A stretch of DNA of 64,000 nucleotides, from the NCBI GenBank assembly GCA_035578175.1, contig JAQMRL010000001.1, positions 46,647,553 to 46,711,552 of the forward strand, in the 5' to 3' direction. The notes below the pieces were generated by a model. That model searched no databases, had not been told where the DNA came from, and was given only the letters and a program-made list of their open reading frames with translations. The translations under genes and the position numbers were made by a program. This document shows positions 23,901 through 38,900 of the stretch, piece by piece. Source of the stretch: Catonia carolina. Taxonomy: Eukaryota; Arthropoda; Insecta; Hemiptera; Achilidae. Numbering within the stretch: the first letter of the stretch is position 1; the number at the start of each line of letters is the position of its first letter.

Positions 23901-26900
23901 ATTATAAAACTTGTTATATTAATATGGATTCTACTGCTATGATGCTAACTAATCACACAAATAATTACTACAGTAAAACATCCAAACACACAGACATTAC
24001 GAATTCATATACTGAAGTTTTGCTCGGTGAAAAAATTAAATAATTAGTTTAGCTATTAAAAAATTAAATAATTAGCTTATTAAAGCACTACCTTATGAAA
24101 ATTTTTATGATGTTCTATTCCAAGAAATACTACTGTAAATTATATATATTTTATTTTATCAAACATCCTATGCAGATATGATTTCAGTATATTAAATAAA
24201 AATATTACAAAAAATGTAATCATTATAAGAAGCCTTTGTTTTTAATAAAATCAAAATGCTTTATATAAAACCAATAATAATTTTGTTAGTAATAATGTTG
24301 TCTAATACAACATAGGTTTAACCTAAAAACTTATAAGTTAAACCTATGTTGTATTAGACTAAAAGGTTGTTTTTAAGTAATTGAATTATTCTTACCTGAG
24401 CTTTCTTCTAGCAAATAATCACTGATTTCTTGTTCTTGCAAATATTTTCCAACCAATTTCTCCAAAAACTTTGTCAATCACAGTTGCTGTTGTGATAAAA
24501 TACTTGTTGCTGCTTCATCCACTTGCCAAACTGTTTGGTGGCAAAGGGATGCAAGTGACTTGTACCCCTCTGCCACTAAACAAAATAGCAGAAACATGAA
24601 GTAGTTTTTTTAAAACTCACTAGGTAGCAGCACCTGTCAATAAAAGCACTTGCATCTCTTTGCCACTTAACAGAATGGCCTTTTCTCTACTGATTGCAAG
24701 CATTACTCAAAATTTTTAAAAATTGTCACTTACACCCCTTTGCTTCCAACCGCCTCAATTTTAAGAAACAAAAATAAAATTTGTGTTTTTTCTTTTTTTA
24801 GCGTAAACAAAGATTGCCTTCATAGGTTTAATATGTTATAAAATGTATTTAAGTGAAAATTATTAATTTTTCTACTGTGAATGATTTTTTTGTGCACTGT
24901 AAAATTTAAAATGTATAATTCTTAAAATGATCAAAATTTTAAAGCTTTTTAAAAATCCTTTGAATTGCTTTAAACAAGTTTTAGAATAAATTTCAGCTTA
25001 TTTTGAATAATTTACTCTTGTTTTGAAGCTTCTTACAATGTAAATATAAGGATTAATTACTTGCTTTTGTTCATTTATAGATAAATACAGCTACTGCTGC
25101 AATTCTTGTGAAAGTACAGGATGTTGAAGACCAACCACCAGAATTTGTAGTTGTGTCACCAGTAACTAGAGTCAGTGAAGATGCTAAAATTGGAACTACT
25201 GTTCTTCAAGGTAATTCTACACCTCTTGATTTACTATATCAATACTTCTCTTTAATTTTGCTTCTTAGATGTGATTACCACTACACCAAAAGACCCCTTG
25301 AAATACAACGGTTTGTGTTGCCAGTTAGATTAACGGAAACTAGTTTTATCACAGTGTGATATTCTGATTTCTAAGAACACTCATAAACAACTTCATAAAA
25401 ATAATTATTGAAACCTACAGTAGTGTCTGATTTGTTTCTATACAAATTATTATGTTTTATCCAGTAATCTACGAGAGCTATTAACATTAGGATAATTAAA
25501 ATAGCTCCTGTGCTATTATTGGTGATTTCATTAATTTTGTAGTGGTACACTTCATAATTACGTAATTGGTGGCAATTTTTTACCATCTATCATTTTCCTG
25601 TTTCTATCCGTCCAACTGTCAGAACCAACTGTCATCTAGATGTCAGAAACTACAAGAGATAGCAATGAACAGTTTGTGGATTCGTAACCTACACAAAAAG
25701 TTAGTGGGTCTGGATTGGGTCTGAAGTTATGGTTTCAGCCGGAAGTGGCCCAAAACCAGAAGTCAAGAAATCAAAATCGTAATTTGGAAACTAAAATAGC
25801 ATCATTCAACTCCTCTTAAATAGTAGCTTTCTTACTTAGCTTTTAACTTTTTTTCTTAAGAAAGCTAAGTGGGCTTTATTCCATTATGAGAAAGGATAAC
25901 CCTGAGTTAGGTGAACACGCAATTTGACTTCTCGGCCATTTTTTTTTCTTTCAAAAAAGTTTCCACCAGCCATGAGACTCCTGAAAGGAATGATTTTTAA
26001 TTAAGTTATCTTGCTACACGTTGGAATTAATATAATTGGGAATATTGTAAAATACTGATATGTAAATGTTTAATTACAGAGACTAAACCAAATACTATGA
26101 TCTTTTCTCAAAATAAAGATTGATGATTTAAATGTTTCAGTGCGTGCCCTCGATGGTGATAGGGGAGTAAACAACAGAATAACTTACAGTGTTACAAAAG
26201 GGAGTAAAGACACCTTTGACATTGATTCATCAACTGGTGGTGTATTTACATTAAAGAATCTAGACAGGGAAAGCCCATTAAGCAGTAATGGTGCCTACAT
26301 ATTAGAAATAATGGTAAGGAATTTTTTTTTATTCCCTTATTAATAAGCAAGTTCGTTGATTGAAATGAAGGGTTAAATGAGTTACTGATTTTCTGCTGAG
26401 GAGATCTTTATGATGCAGAAATGAGCAGTAAGAAGGTATATATGGGATAGGTTGGGAGAAGTCTTGTCGAGGCTATTTAAACAAAATAAAATTCTCACCG
26501 TACTTTGTTTATTTATTAAGGAATCTGTACTGTAAGCAAAATCAGTAAAACGAGATGGTTTGATGGAAAAGCCTCATGACTATCTCACAAGAAGGCACCC
26601 TTCTGATTTTGCGGAATTTCGTATGATGTCTCATCATATGTTGGATCAAAACTCATGTTTCATTTTCTATAAAGGTTGTTTTTGAATGATTGTAAGAAAA
26701 GATTCGAAAGAGAGTTAAAATATTACCTGGTTGAAAAGTTATATTATATGGTCTAGGAATTCATAAACAATGGAGTTTGACTTTGTGTTTCATTTATATT
26801 GTATGTGATTGATGTTAACAGTTTGTTTTCTGTGATTTTTCTTTTTTAAATCTTTTTAAGAGGTGAAATGTTTGATGCTGACTTACCTTATACTCTTTTT

Positions 26901-29900
26901 GAGTTTTATTCGGATTAAAATTTTAAATAAATAAATTGTGGTGAGTTTTGTTGCTACTGTAGACTGTAATAGAATCAATTATGTTTATAACTCTGGCAGA
27001 TATTTCAAATACTGCAATAAAATTTTAATTTAATGAATATAAATATTTTAATTCACTAGCTTTCACATCTTTAATCTTCAAATTAGCTTGTAGCATTCAT
27101 TTAAATTATCGAGGACCTTCTGTTTCAAAGTGTAGCTGTGTAGCTGATACTTTAACATATCTTCTTACTAATGCATGGACTTTCTTCTGTTATTGTACCT
27201 TTAAGAATGTTCACATTGAAATTTATCTAATTTCATAGCATATATTAACGTAATTTACATTAATTACTGTTAAATAAAGCTTAATGCTTGTTAATAGTAT
27301 TTTAAATGTTCAATTCTGCACAATCAATTCACAATAGATTCCAAAATTTTATTAATATTGAGTAATAATTGTGTTTTTCTTTTTATGCAATACAGGCTCG
27401 TGAAGAATCTCGTACAGTTTTTCCTCCTCCTACAGCACGTACCGAAGTAACCATAATAGTCACAGATGTAAATGATGAAACTCCAACATTTCGCAGTAAT
27501 CATTATAATTGTGAAATTAATGAAAATGCACAAGCTAATACTCCAGTAACTTTTATTGGTCCTGCTCAACCTCAAGTTTATGATTATGATCAGGTAAATA
27601 TTAATAATTAGATTACTAAAATTACTTGTAAAAATTTTCTTCAAATTATACACTTCACTGGGCTCTAGTTAAAACCTGGGTATCTTCAGCTTTGAAGCTA
27701 AAAATCCATGATTGCTGCTAATTGTGCCGCCTAGGTGGTTTTAATACTTTTGTGGAAGATAAAATATAATTATTGCTTGCACTAAGAGTTATCAGTGATT
27801 ACCATTAATATAGTTTGCTTTGTATTCTTTACTCTTTGTATACAATACCTACTTTTTATTACATTTTTTGCCACCGTGTTCATGGTGAAATCATGTCAGT
27901 TGCATTACAGCATAATAAGAACTTTGAAACATTTTAATTTGGTATTTCATGTTTAATTACTTGTATAGGTATATTATTTTTGTTATGTACAGTAATTTCC
28001 CATTTTACTGGATCCCATTCATACAGACTTTCAGATTATCTAAACTGTTTTTTGTTTTGTTTTTAATGAACTGTCGTTATGATAAAACTGTAATTTGATA
28101 ATTACTTTATAATACCATAAAATTAATCTACACAGAAATATTGTCTTAGTGTAATACACAATAAACGGAATTTTCCTTTAGGTCATACTTTCTGTAATAG
28201 GATAATGTAAAATTATGACGGAAATGTGATTACCCCTAGTGTAGCCTTCTTTAGACAAACCAGAAAAATCAGAGTACTAGATAATGTTTTTAAAAATTTG
28301 TGAACGGAAAATTTCATTGTGTGTTTCTGCAAGTGTGTTGAAATTACACAAGTTAAATTGGATGCTTTGAATTGAGTTGGCAAACTGAAATTTTTATATT
28401 CTTATTTCTTAATTCCATAATTCCATTCTTAGAGTATTCCATTATACTGCCATACTATAGTTATTTTTTGTTAACAAAAGTTTTCTATTATTTTTTAGTT
28501 TGAAATATAGAAAACCGCCCTTACCCAAACCTTGTTCAACCATAACCTGGCTTAACCGAAATGGATCCTAAAAACTGTTTTTTAGCTTGATGGTTACTTT
28601 ATCTTAATACTGTATATACTTACAATACAGCACTTAAATACATAGTGGGCGTTAATGTAAAGAACAGTGTAAAGTTAAATAAATAATGAAAATAAAGTTT
28701 TACTATTCAGGGAATTTGTTTACTAATGTGTACGTTGAACCATCATTTATATGTTGTGACAAAAATATCTATTCTATACCATATGAGGCTCACTATGTAT
28801 TTCCAGGAATCCAACCCCAGTTCTCCCAACCTTTGCAAAAACACATGCTTCTAATAAACAATGGTATATTATGTAAATAAGTTAGTATACAGTACTTCTA
28901 TGTATTGTTTTAAGAATATTTAGCATCAATACCTGACAATCAAATTTATATTTATAACAGGATCGATTTTTGTTGACTATCATACTGATATTATTGAAGA
29001 GCTAACAGTACCTTATGAACATGAGAACATCACCTAGGTGTTTTGTTATTTGTACATTGTATTCTCCCTTATTCTTTCTTTTATTTAACAATACATTAAT
29101 GGGTATTTAATGTTTGTGCTTTACAGGGGAATAATGGTACTTTTGAAATGTACATTGATGATGAGCAAGAAATATTTGATGTCACACCAAGACTTGGCAT
29201 TAATGAAGCCACTTTCCTAATAAGAGTAAAGGATTCAACACGATTAGATTTTGAAGCAGTGAAGGGTAGGTTTGCATTAATATAATATAGAAAATGTTGT
29301 ACAAATTTAGAAGTAACATTGTACTCTGTACTGTTTTTCTTAGCGTTTAAAGGCACTTCTGCTTATATTATTCTTATTTTTATCTCCAACAAATATTTGT
29401 AATATTCTTAACACGTGATGTTGCTCTTGTCGTCATAAAAATGTTTGTTTGTATTTTGGTTGCCTATTAACATGATTTTTCTTTTTTTTTGCATTAAACA
29501 GGGCTGTATTTCCTGCTGACCACAAAAACTGTTGACTGTTGTTCAAAGATCTTCAGCATGGACAACTAACAGTGTTTTGTCATCTGCATGTAGGATGTTA
29601 TTGATGCTTATTTTATTCATAATTATTCCTTCTGTTAAATCCCCTAGGGCTTCATTAAAAAGCTTCCCATACTCCCATTAATTAACTAGCTTGTATCATA
29701 TTCTACAAGTGGTGATCTCTTATCGTAACTGTTTTTGAAATTATTACACACAGCACATAGTTGGTCTGCAAGTAATGTAAATTTAATACATGTGGTTAGA
29801 CATGAATAGTTGTTCAACTATTCCATACAAAATAACAGAAATACAGATCCACATGCATTCTATGTGATGCTTTCATTGCCTAGTGCTTTATCTGTTTTAA

Positions 29901-32900
29901 ATTTTTTTTTTTTTGACTCGTTTTGTTTCGTCTCAGCTTGTTCTTCTTCTCCATTACATTCTCTCTTTCTTTGAATCTGCTGTCAACATCCATCATTCCA
30001 TCTTTTCTGGCATTTGCTCTTGACTAGTTATCCTTACCACATTACTTTTAATAGGCTTATGAAACCTCATTTATTGTCTTGAAAGAGATCCTTATCTGAA
30101 CCTATTTTGAAAAACAGTTTCATAATAGTTTATTAACATATAAGGCTGTTTCTCCTTTATGTTGATGTTTTTCTTGAAATTTATTGTTAATTACCCTTAA
30201 AGTATTTCCTGATAGTAGAATACTAAATGTTTACTTTTTAAAAAAATAAATATTGTATTTTAAATTTATCAAACATGTTCAATATTGTTTGTTTCAGTTA
30301 TGAATTTTACACTTGTTGCTAAAGAATCGGTTGATAAGAATCCAAAATTTAGTGTTGCTTCAGTAACTGTGCATATACGAGATGTTAATGATAACTTCCC
30401 CGAATTTACCAAATCTGTCTACGAGGTAAGTTATAAAGAACTTCAAGAAAGAAATTAATTGTTCTTGAAGTAATACAGATTTTTAAGAATGAACAAAATT
30501 AAGTAATGTTTTCAGATCTGGCTTAAAACCTGTGTTATCTGATTTCATTTGCCTTGTAATTTGTGTCAGTCTTTCTTACAATCAAATTGTAAAGAACTCG
30601 TAAGAAAGTTCTTACAAACATTGTGATAGTTGTTAGTTGTATCTTCATATAAGTTCATCACCTATTCATAATATCTCTTTTAACTAAATGCTTTAAAATA
30701 ATTTACTTACTACTATGAGCACCATGTAATTTTTATTACATTACCATTCATTTCGCACTTATGCCGTGAGCAAGCTTACTGCTACCTTCAGAGGTTAGCT
30801 TAAAATTGGTCTCTAAACATTCCTGCTTGGAAATGTTATTAGTATTAAAATATAGTGAACATACTAAGTTTTAAAGCTACATCGCTTTGGGAAGGCATAA
30901 AATATAATATTTATTGTTATAAGGTGGGTAATCACTCCTTTTTACCCTTTAAGCACAAATGTTTGTAGTTATAACCTTTTTCATATCACTTACAGAATAC
31001 ATATTAATTTTCTGAACTATAGCTCTTTGGGAAGGTGTAAAAATAATATGTATTGGTACAGGGTAGTTACCCTTTTTAACCCTTAAATGCAAATGCTATC
31101 AAAATATAAATAATTATAAGATTATAAGCTGCTACTTTATAACATTTTGTATGATTTTGTTTCGTAGATTTCATTACCTGAAAACTCTGGACCTGGAACA
31201 ACAGTTGTGTGGGTTCAAGCTCATGATGAAGATTCTGGTACATTTGGATCTCAGGGAATTCGATACACAAGTCTTCGAGGAAGTGTTGCAGAAATGTAAG
31301 ATTAATTTTTATATAATTTTTCCCTCTCCAGTAATTTTTTTTTTAATTTATGCATTAACAGTGTATGAGTATAGCCTACTCTTGATTTCTATAAAATAAT
31401 AATACAAGGTCCTATACTGGATCTGGAACAGATAGGATTAACACTGCGGGATACACAGGACAGAGAGCACTATAGAGCAGTGATAAGGGAGTCTGGGGGG
31501 ATTGAGAGCAGGAGGATGCGCTGGGGCAATGGCGGCGAATGGTCAGAGGAAAGGAGACAGCAACAAAGCGCGAGAATGAAGGCGTTATGGGCCGAACGCA
31601 AGGGAAGCTGGCAAATACAGTAGGCCAGAGGAACAACTTGGTAACGTGATCCATAGCAGGTCAATTCGTGAACAAAAAAAAAAAAACAAGGTCCTATACA
31701 ATATTCATCATGTCTTTGTGACCTTAAAAGTCAATGGATTTATCGATAGTTCACATTTTCCATGTACTACTTAAACAATTATCTCACTCACACAAGCAAT
31801 TACTCACTACCCATGTTGTAGAGATCAGCACAAATAGCTTCTAGGCCGGCGTTCCGGGTTCGATTCCTGGTCAGTTTTGGCATCTTTTTATCACTCATTT
31901 TTATCTATCACCTTTCTCATCATCTGCATTAGCAGAAATTCAAAATATTAGTAAAAGGGATTGTTGTTAAATTCTTCTTTTAAAACTTTAACTGTTGTAA
32001 TTGTTTCATTGCGTTGTTGTATTACTTCTGTTTTGATTTTTAATTTACTTATTGTTTTGATTTCTAATACCTATATTTATTGTATAACATAACCTTCCAT
32101 TACTTTTACTTTTCTGTATATGTCGCCACGCTGGAATACTCGTACAAGGGGCGAGGTGGAGCAATTTAGTAATGCTAGACGTTGAAGCTCACAATGATAT
32201 GACGCACACTCTACTAGAAAGTGGTCTGTGTTAGTAATATTTTGAATTTACTGTATTTTGTTTTACAGAAATTTAATAGAAATAAAACACAGAAATATAA
32301 AAGAAACTTCCTAATGTTTAAGAGTTGGTACAATTTTCACATATAATAATGTATGTAATAATAAAGTATAAATTAGGTGAAAGTATATACGTAGAATAAT
32401 TTTTCATGAATAACAAACAGTCTAAGCTAACTTCTTGTGTTAAACCACAGATTATTATATCCATCTATCATTAAAATAATAGATATTACACAATGTCATA
32501 CATTTTCTTAAATCATACTACAGAACATACATACATACATATAATTCAAAATACAGTACCATTTCTGTACCTTTAATTTTCACAGGTTGTCTTTGGATTC
32601 TAAAACTGGAGTAGTGACTATTAATGCAGATGGTGCTCATTTTGATCGAGAACAGATGTCACGACACTATTTAACTGTCGAAGCTAGAGATGATTTAGGA
32701 CAAGGAAACAGGTATTTTCTTTTTTAACAGTTTATGTTGTGTAAGGATTTGAATTTTTATACGTATTTATGTATCAATTAGTGTTTTCATGTATATTAAC
32801 GCATGTTGAGGATATCGTAGACAGATAAGGACGAGCAAGAAAGTCTTACATCAGATACATAAAGAAGAAGAATTTATTAACAAAAGCAAGACAACATCTT

Positions 32901-35900
32901 GGTAAAAAATCTTTGATATGGTATCATTACTTCTCTATGGAACTGTTTAGGGTAGCAACATCAGAAAAAATAATTACAGTTATGGTCACTAACCTCCAAT
33001 AGCAGGTTGATAAGAGGTTTCAAAGAAGAAGAATGATGTAAAAATGTGGTCGAGCTTGGGGTTTATGTCTTGGAAATTTTGAGTATGTTTACTGACTGTA
33101 AACTTTGTCTCACTATTGTTAGTTTTCAGTTCAAAGGAACGTAAAGATTTGCAACTGTACTTTAAAAAACAAAGTATATTATGTACCTTCATGAACAATT
33201 ACTTTAGAAAAAACCTGGTGTGCCACACTTGCATGACTTTCTCTTGTGAATGTATAAAACATGTATAATCTATGTTTAATCATTAGTAGACAATGTAAAA
33301 TGAAAAACATAACCTAATTTTAAGCATGAGTGAATGAAGCAAATTAAAAATCAACATCTGTAGAACTTAAAAATACGGAAAATTATTTATTGATGCTAAA
33401 ATAAAAGTTGTCTGCAAACTTAAAAAATTCCATTTTTTACCGATTGAAGAGCAAAATACAGATAATCACTAATTGACGCTAAACTAAACATTATGAAAAA
33501 ACTGCTTGAAATAAAAGTTGCAGGTATTTTGATTTCCCAAAAATTTAATTTTATAAGTTTTTGTGTGAAAATGCACATTAAGGATGCAATTCTAAAAAAA
33601 TTACCACAACAGCACAGCCTCCCCACAAATTATAGCAGATGGGCTGTTTACCCAAACTTGTAGAGCATAAAAAAATGTATCAATTGAGCAATTTTTTAAA
33701 AAAATCATACAAGATATTTTTGAGAAAATTGGAAAAAAATGAAAAATTGTATGAATTAACAACTAAGTTACTTCCGGTTGACTGATTTTGATAAAAATGT
33801 TATTGTTAATTCCCGTAGTTTTTTGGGTCCCCTAGCTTTTTTTTTAGTTGTTTATTGGATCCCTAACTTAAGTTTCAACTTCGTACCCTATTCTGTTCTT
33901 GAGATATTTTATTCACACACAGACCAGTTGCTAAAAACATGTTTGTTTGATTTAGGGAGCTTGAAAACGTATTTGCGGTGAAAACTTGATTTTAAAAAAT
34001 CCACAAGAAACTATACTTTCCTTCCCTATGTATTCATGTACCGCAAGAGAAAGTGAAAATAGATCATTCAATAGAATTCAGCCCAGGAACTCATTCAGAT
34101 AATGGTTTTTGCAGTTTGTGAAATTATACCATAGCATCAATTTCACCAACTTGAGAATTTTAAAGGAATAAAAGATAAACATGTGGGAAATTCTAAAGAT
34201 TCTGTGTTATATTGGAATTACCCACCGGGTTGGTCTAGAGGTAAAGTCGTCGCCAAAATCAGCTGTTTAACAGCTGATTTTCGGAGTCAAAGGTTCCTGG
34301 TTCAAATCCTAGTAAAGGTAGTTACTTTCATACGGATTTGAATACTAGACAGTGGTTACCGGTGTACTTTGATGGTTGGGGTTTTATTAACCATACTCTC
34401 TCAGGAATGGTCGGCCTGGGTCTGTACAAGACTACACCTCATTTACACGTCATACACATCATCCTCATCTCATTGGGTCATGGGGTTGCTTATTGTTCTA
34501 AATTGAACAGATTGCAACGGACACAAATTAGGAATAAAAAAAAAAAAAATATTGGAATTACAAAACATTACAAATGTTTCAGTTGCTAACAAGTTTTTAC
34601 TGCTCTAAATAAATCAATGCTTATTTTTTAATTTACAGAAACACTGCTCAGTTGGTACTAAATATAGAAGATGTGAATGACAATGCACCAATATTTTTAC
34701 ATAATAGATATGAAGGAAGATTACTAGAGAATCAACTTGACTTTGATACACCTCTCATTGTTGAAGCAAGAGATATGGATTTAAATGGTAAGTTAAATTT
34801 ATGAAGTATTACAAAAAATGCTTTATTCTTTAAAAATAAATACATGAGGTCCTGGATAATACAAACTAATGAAATCTACAGCTCTTCATTAATATTTGAA
34901 TTTAAAGGAACAGGATAAAGTATCAAGGGAAGTTTTGGAAGCCGAAATAAGTCCCATAACTCTTTCTATTTTTATGCAAACAACGCTTTTATTAGGGTAT
35001 TGATACAAACATTTAAAAAATTAACTTTACTTTCGTTTCTTCAAAAAGTCACTGATTTTTGTCTGTTTTTTTTATGTTAGTGATTTTTCTACTGCATCTT
35101 TTCATATTTGAGTCAGTTAAAGTAGTTTGCGCAGGGGAATGCCATTCTCTGTTGCCCACTGAACACAAATAAAATGTTTTATTGCGTCTATGTGTTAAGA
35201 TGAGAAAAACATTTTCTGCACTCCAAACCAAGCCTGGAATATGTATCTACACCCATAAGCATGAGTCACTGTACTACTGCTCCAGTACTGTGGTGGTGTA
35301 TCTATTCCATTATTTATTGATTTTATTAAGTCAAATTGGACTTAATATTAAGTTAAAATTATTTGATGCAGTATTCCTATTCTGTTTAATACTTTAAATA
35401 TGAATTTACTGAAGAGCAATGTGATAGTGACATGGTACCTTACTACAACCTTTGTTTTGGGAGTTTGGATTACCTGGGTTTTGGATTATCCAGATTATCC
35501 TGTATGAAAAATCATTAATAAAATTTTGTAAACTTTATACATTTTTTTGTTTTCATTAGGTACAAAAAACAGCAGGATTATTTATACCATATCAGAATGG
35601 GATAAAACTAAAGCCAATTTTACACTGGATCCAAGCACAGGTGTCATTAAACCAACAACCCAAATTGATTTTGAACGTTTACCTGGAGTGAGACATACTC
35701 AGAGCCCAATTGCACTACATTTAAAAGTTAGAGCTTCGGACATGGGAACACCACCACTATTTAGTGAAGTACCCGTGACCATTTATCTTCAAGATGTCAA
35801 TGATTTTGCCCCACGGTTTGAAGTAGAAAAATATGAAAGGACTATTCCTGAAGATTATATAGGAGGAACTTCTGTTTTAAAAGTAAGTATTTTTGGAAAA

Positions 35901-38900
35901 ATAATCTTGTGTCATAAATTCACATGTATATTAATGAATTATAGTTATTTGAGTCACAATTTACCTTTGTTTGCAATGAGGGGTAAAGGGGGGAAAAGCA
36001 TCAGTGCACATGCGTGACGGCTTTAATTTCAGTACAAAACAACACAACAACTTATGCTATACCCAGAGCTATACAGTACCTATGTTACGGAAACTTTTGT
36101 AGGTTAACTCTACGAATATAACTGTTTGTTACAGTAAACAAATGTTAGTTTCTAAAAATGTGGGCAGACTATTCACAGAGCTGAACGAAATCTAATATGC
36201 AGTGTAATAAAATGCTGTAAAGTTGAAGCTTAACAAAAATGCCTTTCCCTGCCTTTTAACAAAAGTTGTGAGCGAGTGGCTAACTACTGTGATGTTTCTC
36301 TTTCAACAATTTGAAAAATAGAGAACAAAATTAAAGACGTGAATAAGCTATTCTTCCAACAGTTTTGTTGACACCTGGTAAAAAAAAGAAACGGTTATGT
36401 ACTTAAGATACTATTGAGACTGATAGTGAAGACGCTGGTGACAGCGATATTAAAGAAGGCGATTCATTCATAGAAAATTTTGTTCCAACAGAATAAGGTA
36501 GCTGGTAGTTACAGTAAATCAAACATTTCTAGTCATGTAATTAAGCAATAGGCAATATTACAGTGTAAATTTATTTCTTATAATGTTTATGAAGAAAAAA
36601 TTTTCTTGGAATAAACCACTGCTCACAAAATGTATGTAGAAACTGAACGGTAGTGAAATGTATGAGTAGTGTCTGACTGTTGAGGTTGGCAGCACTGTTA
36701 AATTTTCACTTCCCTCCTCATAGCTCATCCATACGCAAAAGGCAATCTCATGACTTCAGTAACTATAGATGTAAAAATACATAAATATGCACGTACAATA
36801 TGTCATCAACAGACAAATTACTGAACAAATTAAGAACAATGCTGTGGAAATAAGTCTCAGTGATCAAGTGCAAAGAGAGTACTATTTAAATAATATTATT
36901 ATAATTGTATTTTTTTATCTTTTATGACCACAATGGATCACTTTAGTCAAATTTAGAAAGCGTCTTCCTTTTCATATTCTTTAGCTTGATGTTTTGCCAG
37001 TATGCCTTCATTTGAACTGATCTTGCTTGCTAAACTTCCTCTGAAATGACCGGTTTCTTCCTGCTTGGGTTTGTTCTTCCATCTGATTTTGTTTCAAATC
37101 TACTTTCCTTATTTCTTAAGAATTTAATAAATATAAATATAATATATTATATGGTTATATTTATAATATAAATATAATTATATTTATATTAAATTACATA
37201 AGTATTTAATTATTTTAATTTTTACATAATTGGGTGATCATGTGATAAAAAACAGTACTTATTTTTGTAACCCTGGAACTAACAGATTGAGTGCAAATAA
37301 TTTTATTTTCACAAGTCTGTTATGGGCAGAACATTGTACATCAGCATTAAAAATGCGACAATTGTTTGTTTTTTATATTAACTTGATTTTTATTCCATAT
37401 TTCTATTATAGGTAACAGCATGGGATGGTGATGGCTCAGCTCCAAATAATGAAGTGGTATACCGCATACAGTCAGGTGCTGGGGATAAATTTGTAATGGA
37501 TTCTGAATCGGGTGTAATAAGTGTTGCTCATGGTGCCACTCTTGATCCTGATGCAACCAATCCTAGGACACTGAAATATTCACTCATCATTATTGCATTA
37601 GATGGTGGAATTGGAGTTCATCAAATGACATCCTCTGTTCAGGTCGACATTACTATTGAAGACGTTAACAATAAACCACCTGTTTTAGTAGAGCCTGGAA
37701 CTGTTAGAATAAAAGAAAATACAAGGGTAAATTTAATCAAATTTATATTTAAATCATATTTTAAAGTAATCATCTTGTGATGACAACATTTATGTAACTA
37801 TTCTTTTTGTGTCTACTTATTTATTGAATTCATGTCTCTTATTAAACCTTCTAAGTTCTTGGCTTTCTCTTCTCTTTTACTCAACATCTTACCATTGATA
37901 TAAGAATGAAATTATTGTCTTATAATGTTTAATTTTGCCGATGCATTTGGCCTTCATTTTGTTTAATTTTGCATTGGTATGCAATTTCCAATAAATTTTA
38001 ATTTTGTTTTGCTAAAATTAGTGGTGAGCTAATATTGATTTTCAACCAACACCAAAATGGATCACTTTAGTCAAATTTAGAAAGCGTCTTCCTTTTCATA
38101 TTCTTTAGCTTGATGTTTTGCCAGTATGCCTTCATTTGAACTGATCTTGCTTGCTAAACTTCCTCTGAAATGACCGGTTTCAATTGCGTCCAGGATACTC
38201 CCAGGGAAGTATAGGACAAATCAAGAAGTTAATATATAAAGTTAATTATGTAAGTTAATACGAGGGTAGGCTGATAAGTAATGCACACATGCTTGTAGAA
38301 GACAACTAAATAAACTTCAGTAGCGCGCCTGGTGGCATGTGGAAGTACTATTTCTCCTCTACAAGCCTGCGCAGTTTGAAGGCGTTGCTTTCATTCAGTT
38401 TGTTTTGAGTAGTGGAAGTATGGCGTCGTGTTCTGGTGCTATGTCAACGAGAATTAAACAACGCGCTGTTATCGAATTTTTAACTGCTGAGAAAGTGAAT
38501 CCTAGTGAGATTTATCGTCGTTTAAAGGCTGTTTATTGTGACGATACTGTTGATAGGTCTACTGTGAATCGTTGGGTAATAAAATTTCGTGATTGCCAAC
38601 CTGGAAAAGCCTTAATTGTTGACAAAACACGCAGTGGACGACCAATCACTGCCTCAGACGATAATCGTCGCAAACTCATCGATGATTTGATTCAAAATGA
38701 CCGGCGAATCACTCAACAGCGTATCGCAAACCAAATTGGAATATCTAAGGAACATGTTGGCTTCATTATTGAACAATTGGGATACCGTAAAATCTGTGCA
38801 CGATGGGTACCACGCCGTCTGACAGACGAGAATAAACAGCGTCGATTGGAATGCTGTGAACAACTTTTGAAGCGCTACCGTGACGAAGGAGACGACTTTC

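Larger units (their letters stand above)
22328..24753 (-). mobile_element. DNA transposon carrying a DUF7869-like gene, broken (intron 4)
   Basis: The ends are inverted repeats: GCGGTTAGAATCAAAGGGG at the left and, read inward from the right, GCGGTTGGAAGCAAAGGGG, each followed by TGTAAGTG. Variants of CACTTACACCCCTTTG recur inside (22541-22580, 24550-24575, 24725-24740), which looks like subterminal transposase sites. The element carries one minus-strand gene remnant. Superfamily not assigned; no clear target duplication found. Confidence 0.6.

Noticed and set aside
35883..36017. Continuation of the exon 13 frame into the intron
   Set aside because: A strong donor (AAA/GTAAGT) occurs at 35882/35883, cadherin similarity ends there, and exon 14 resumes in phase.
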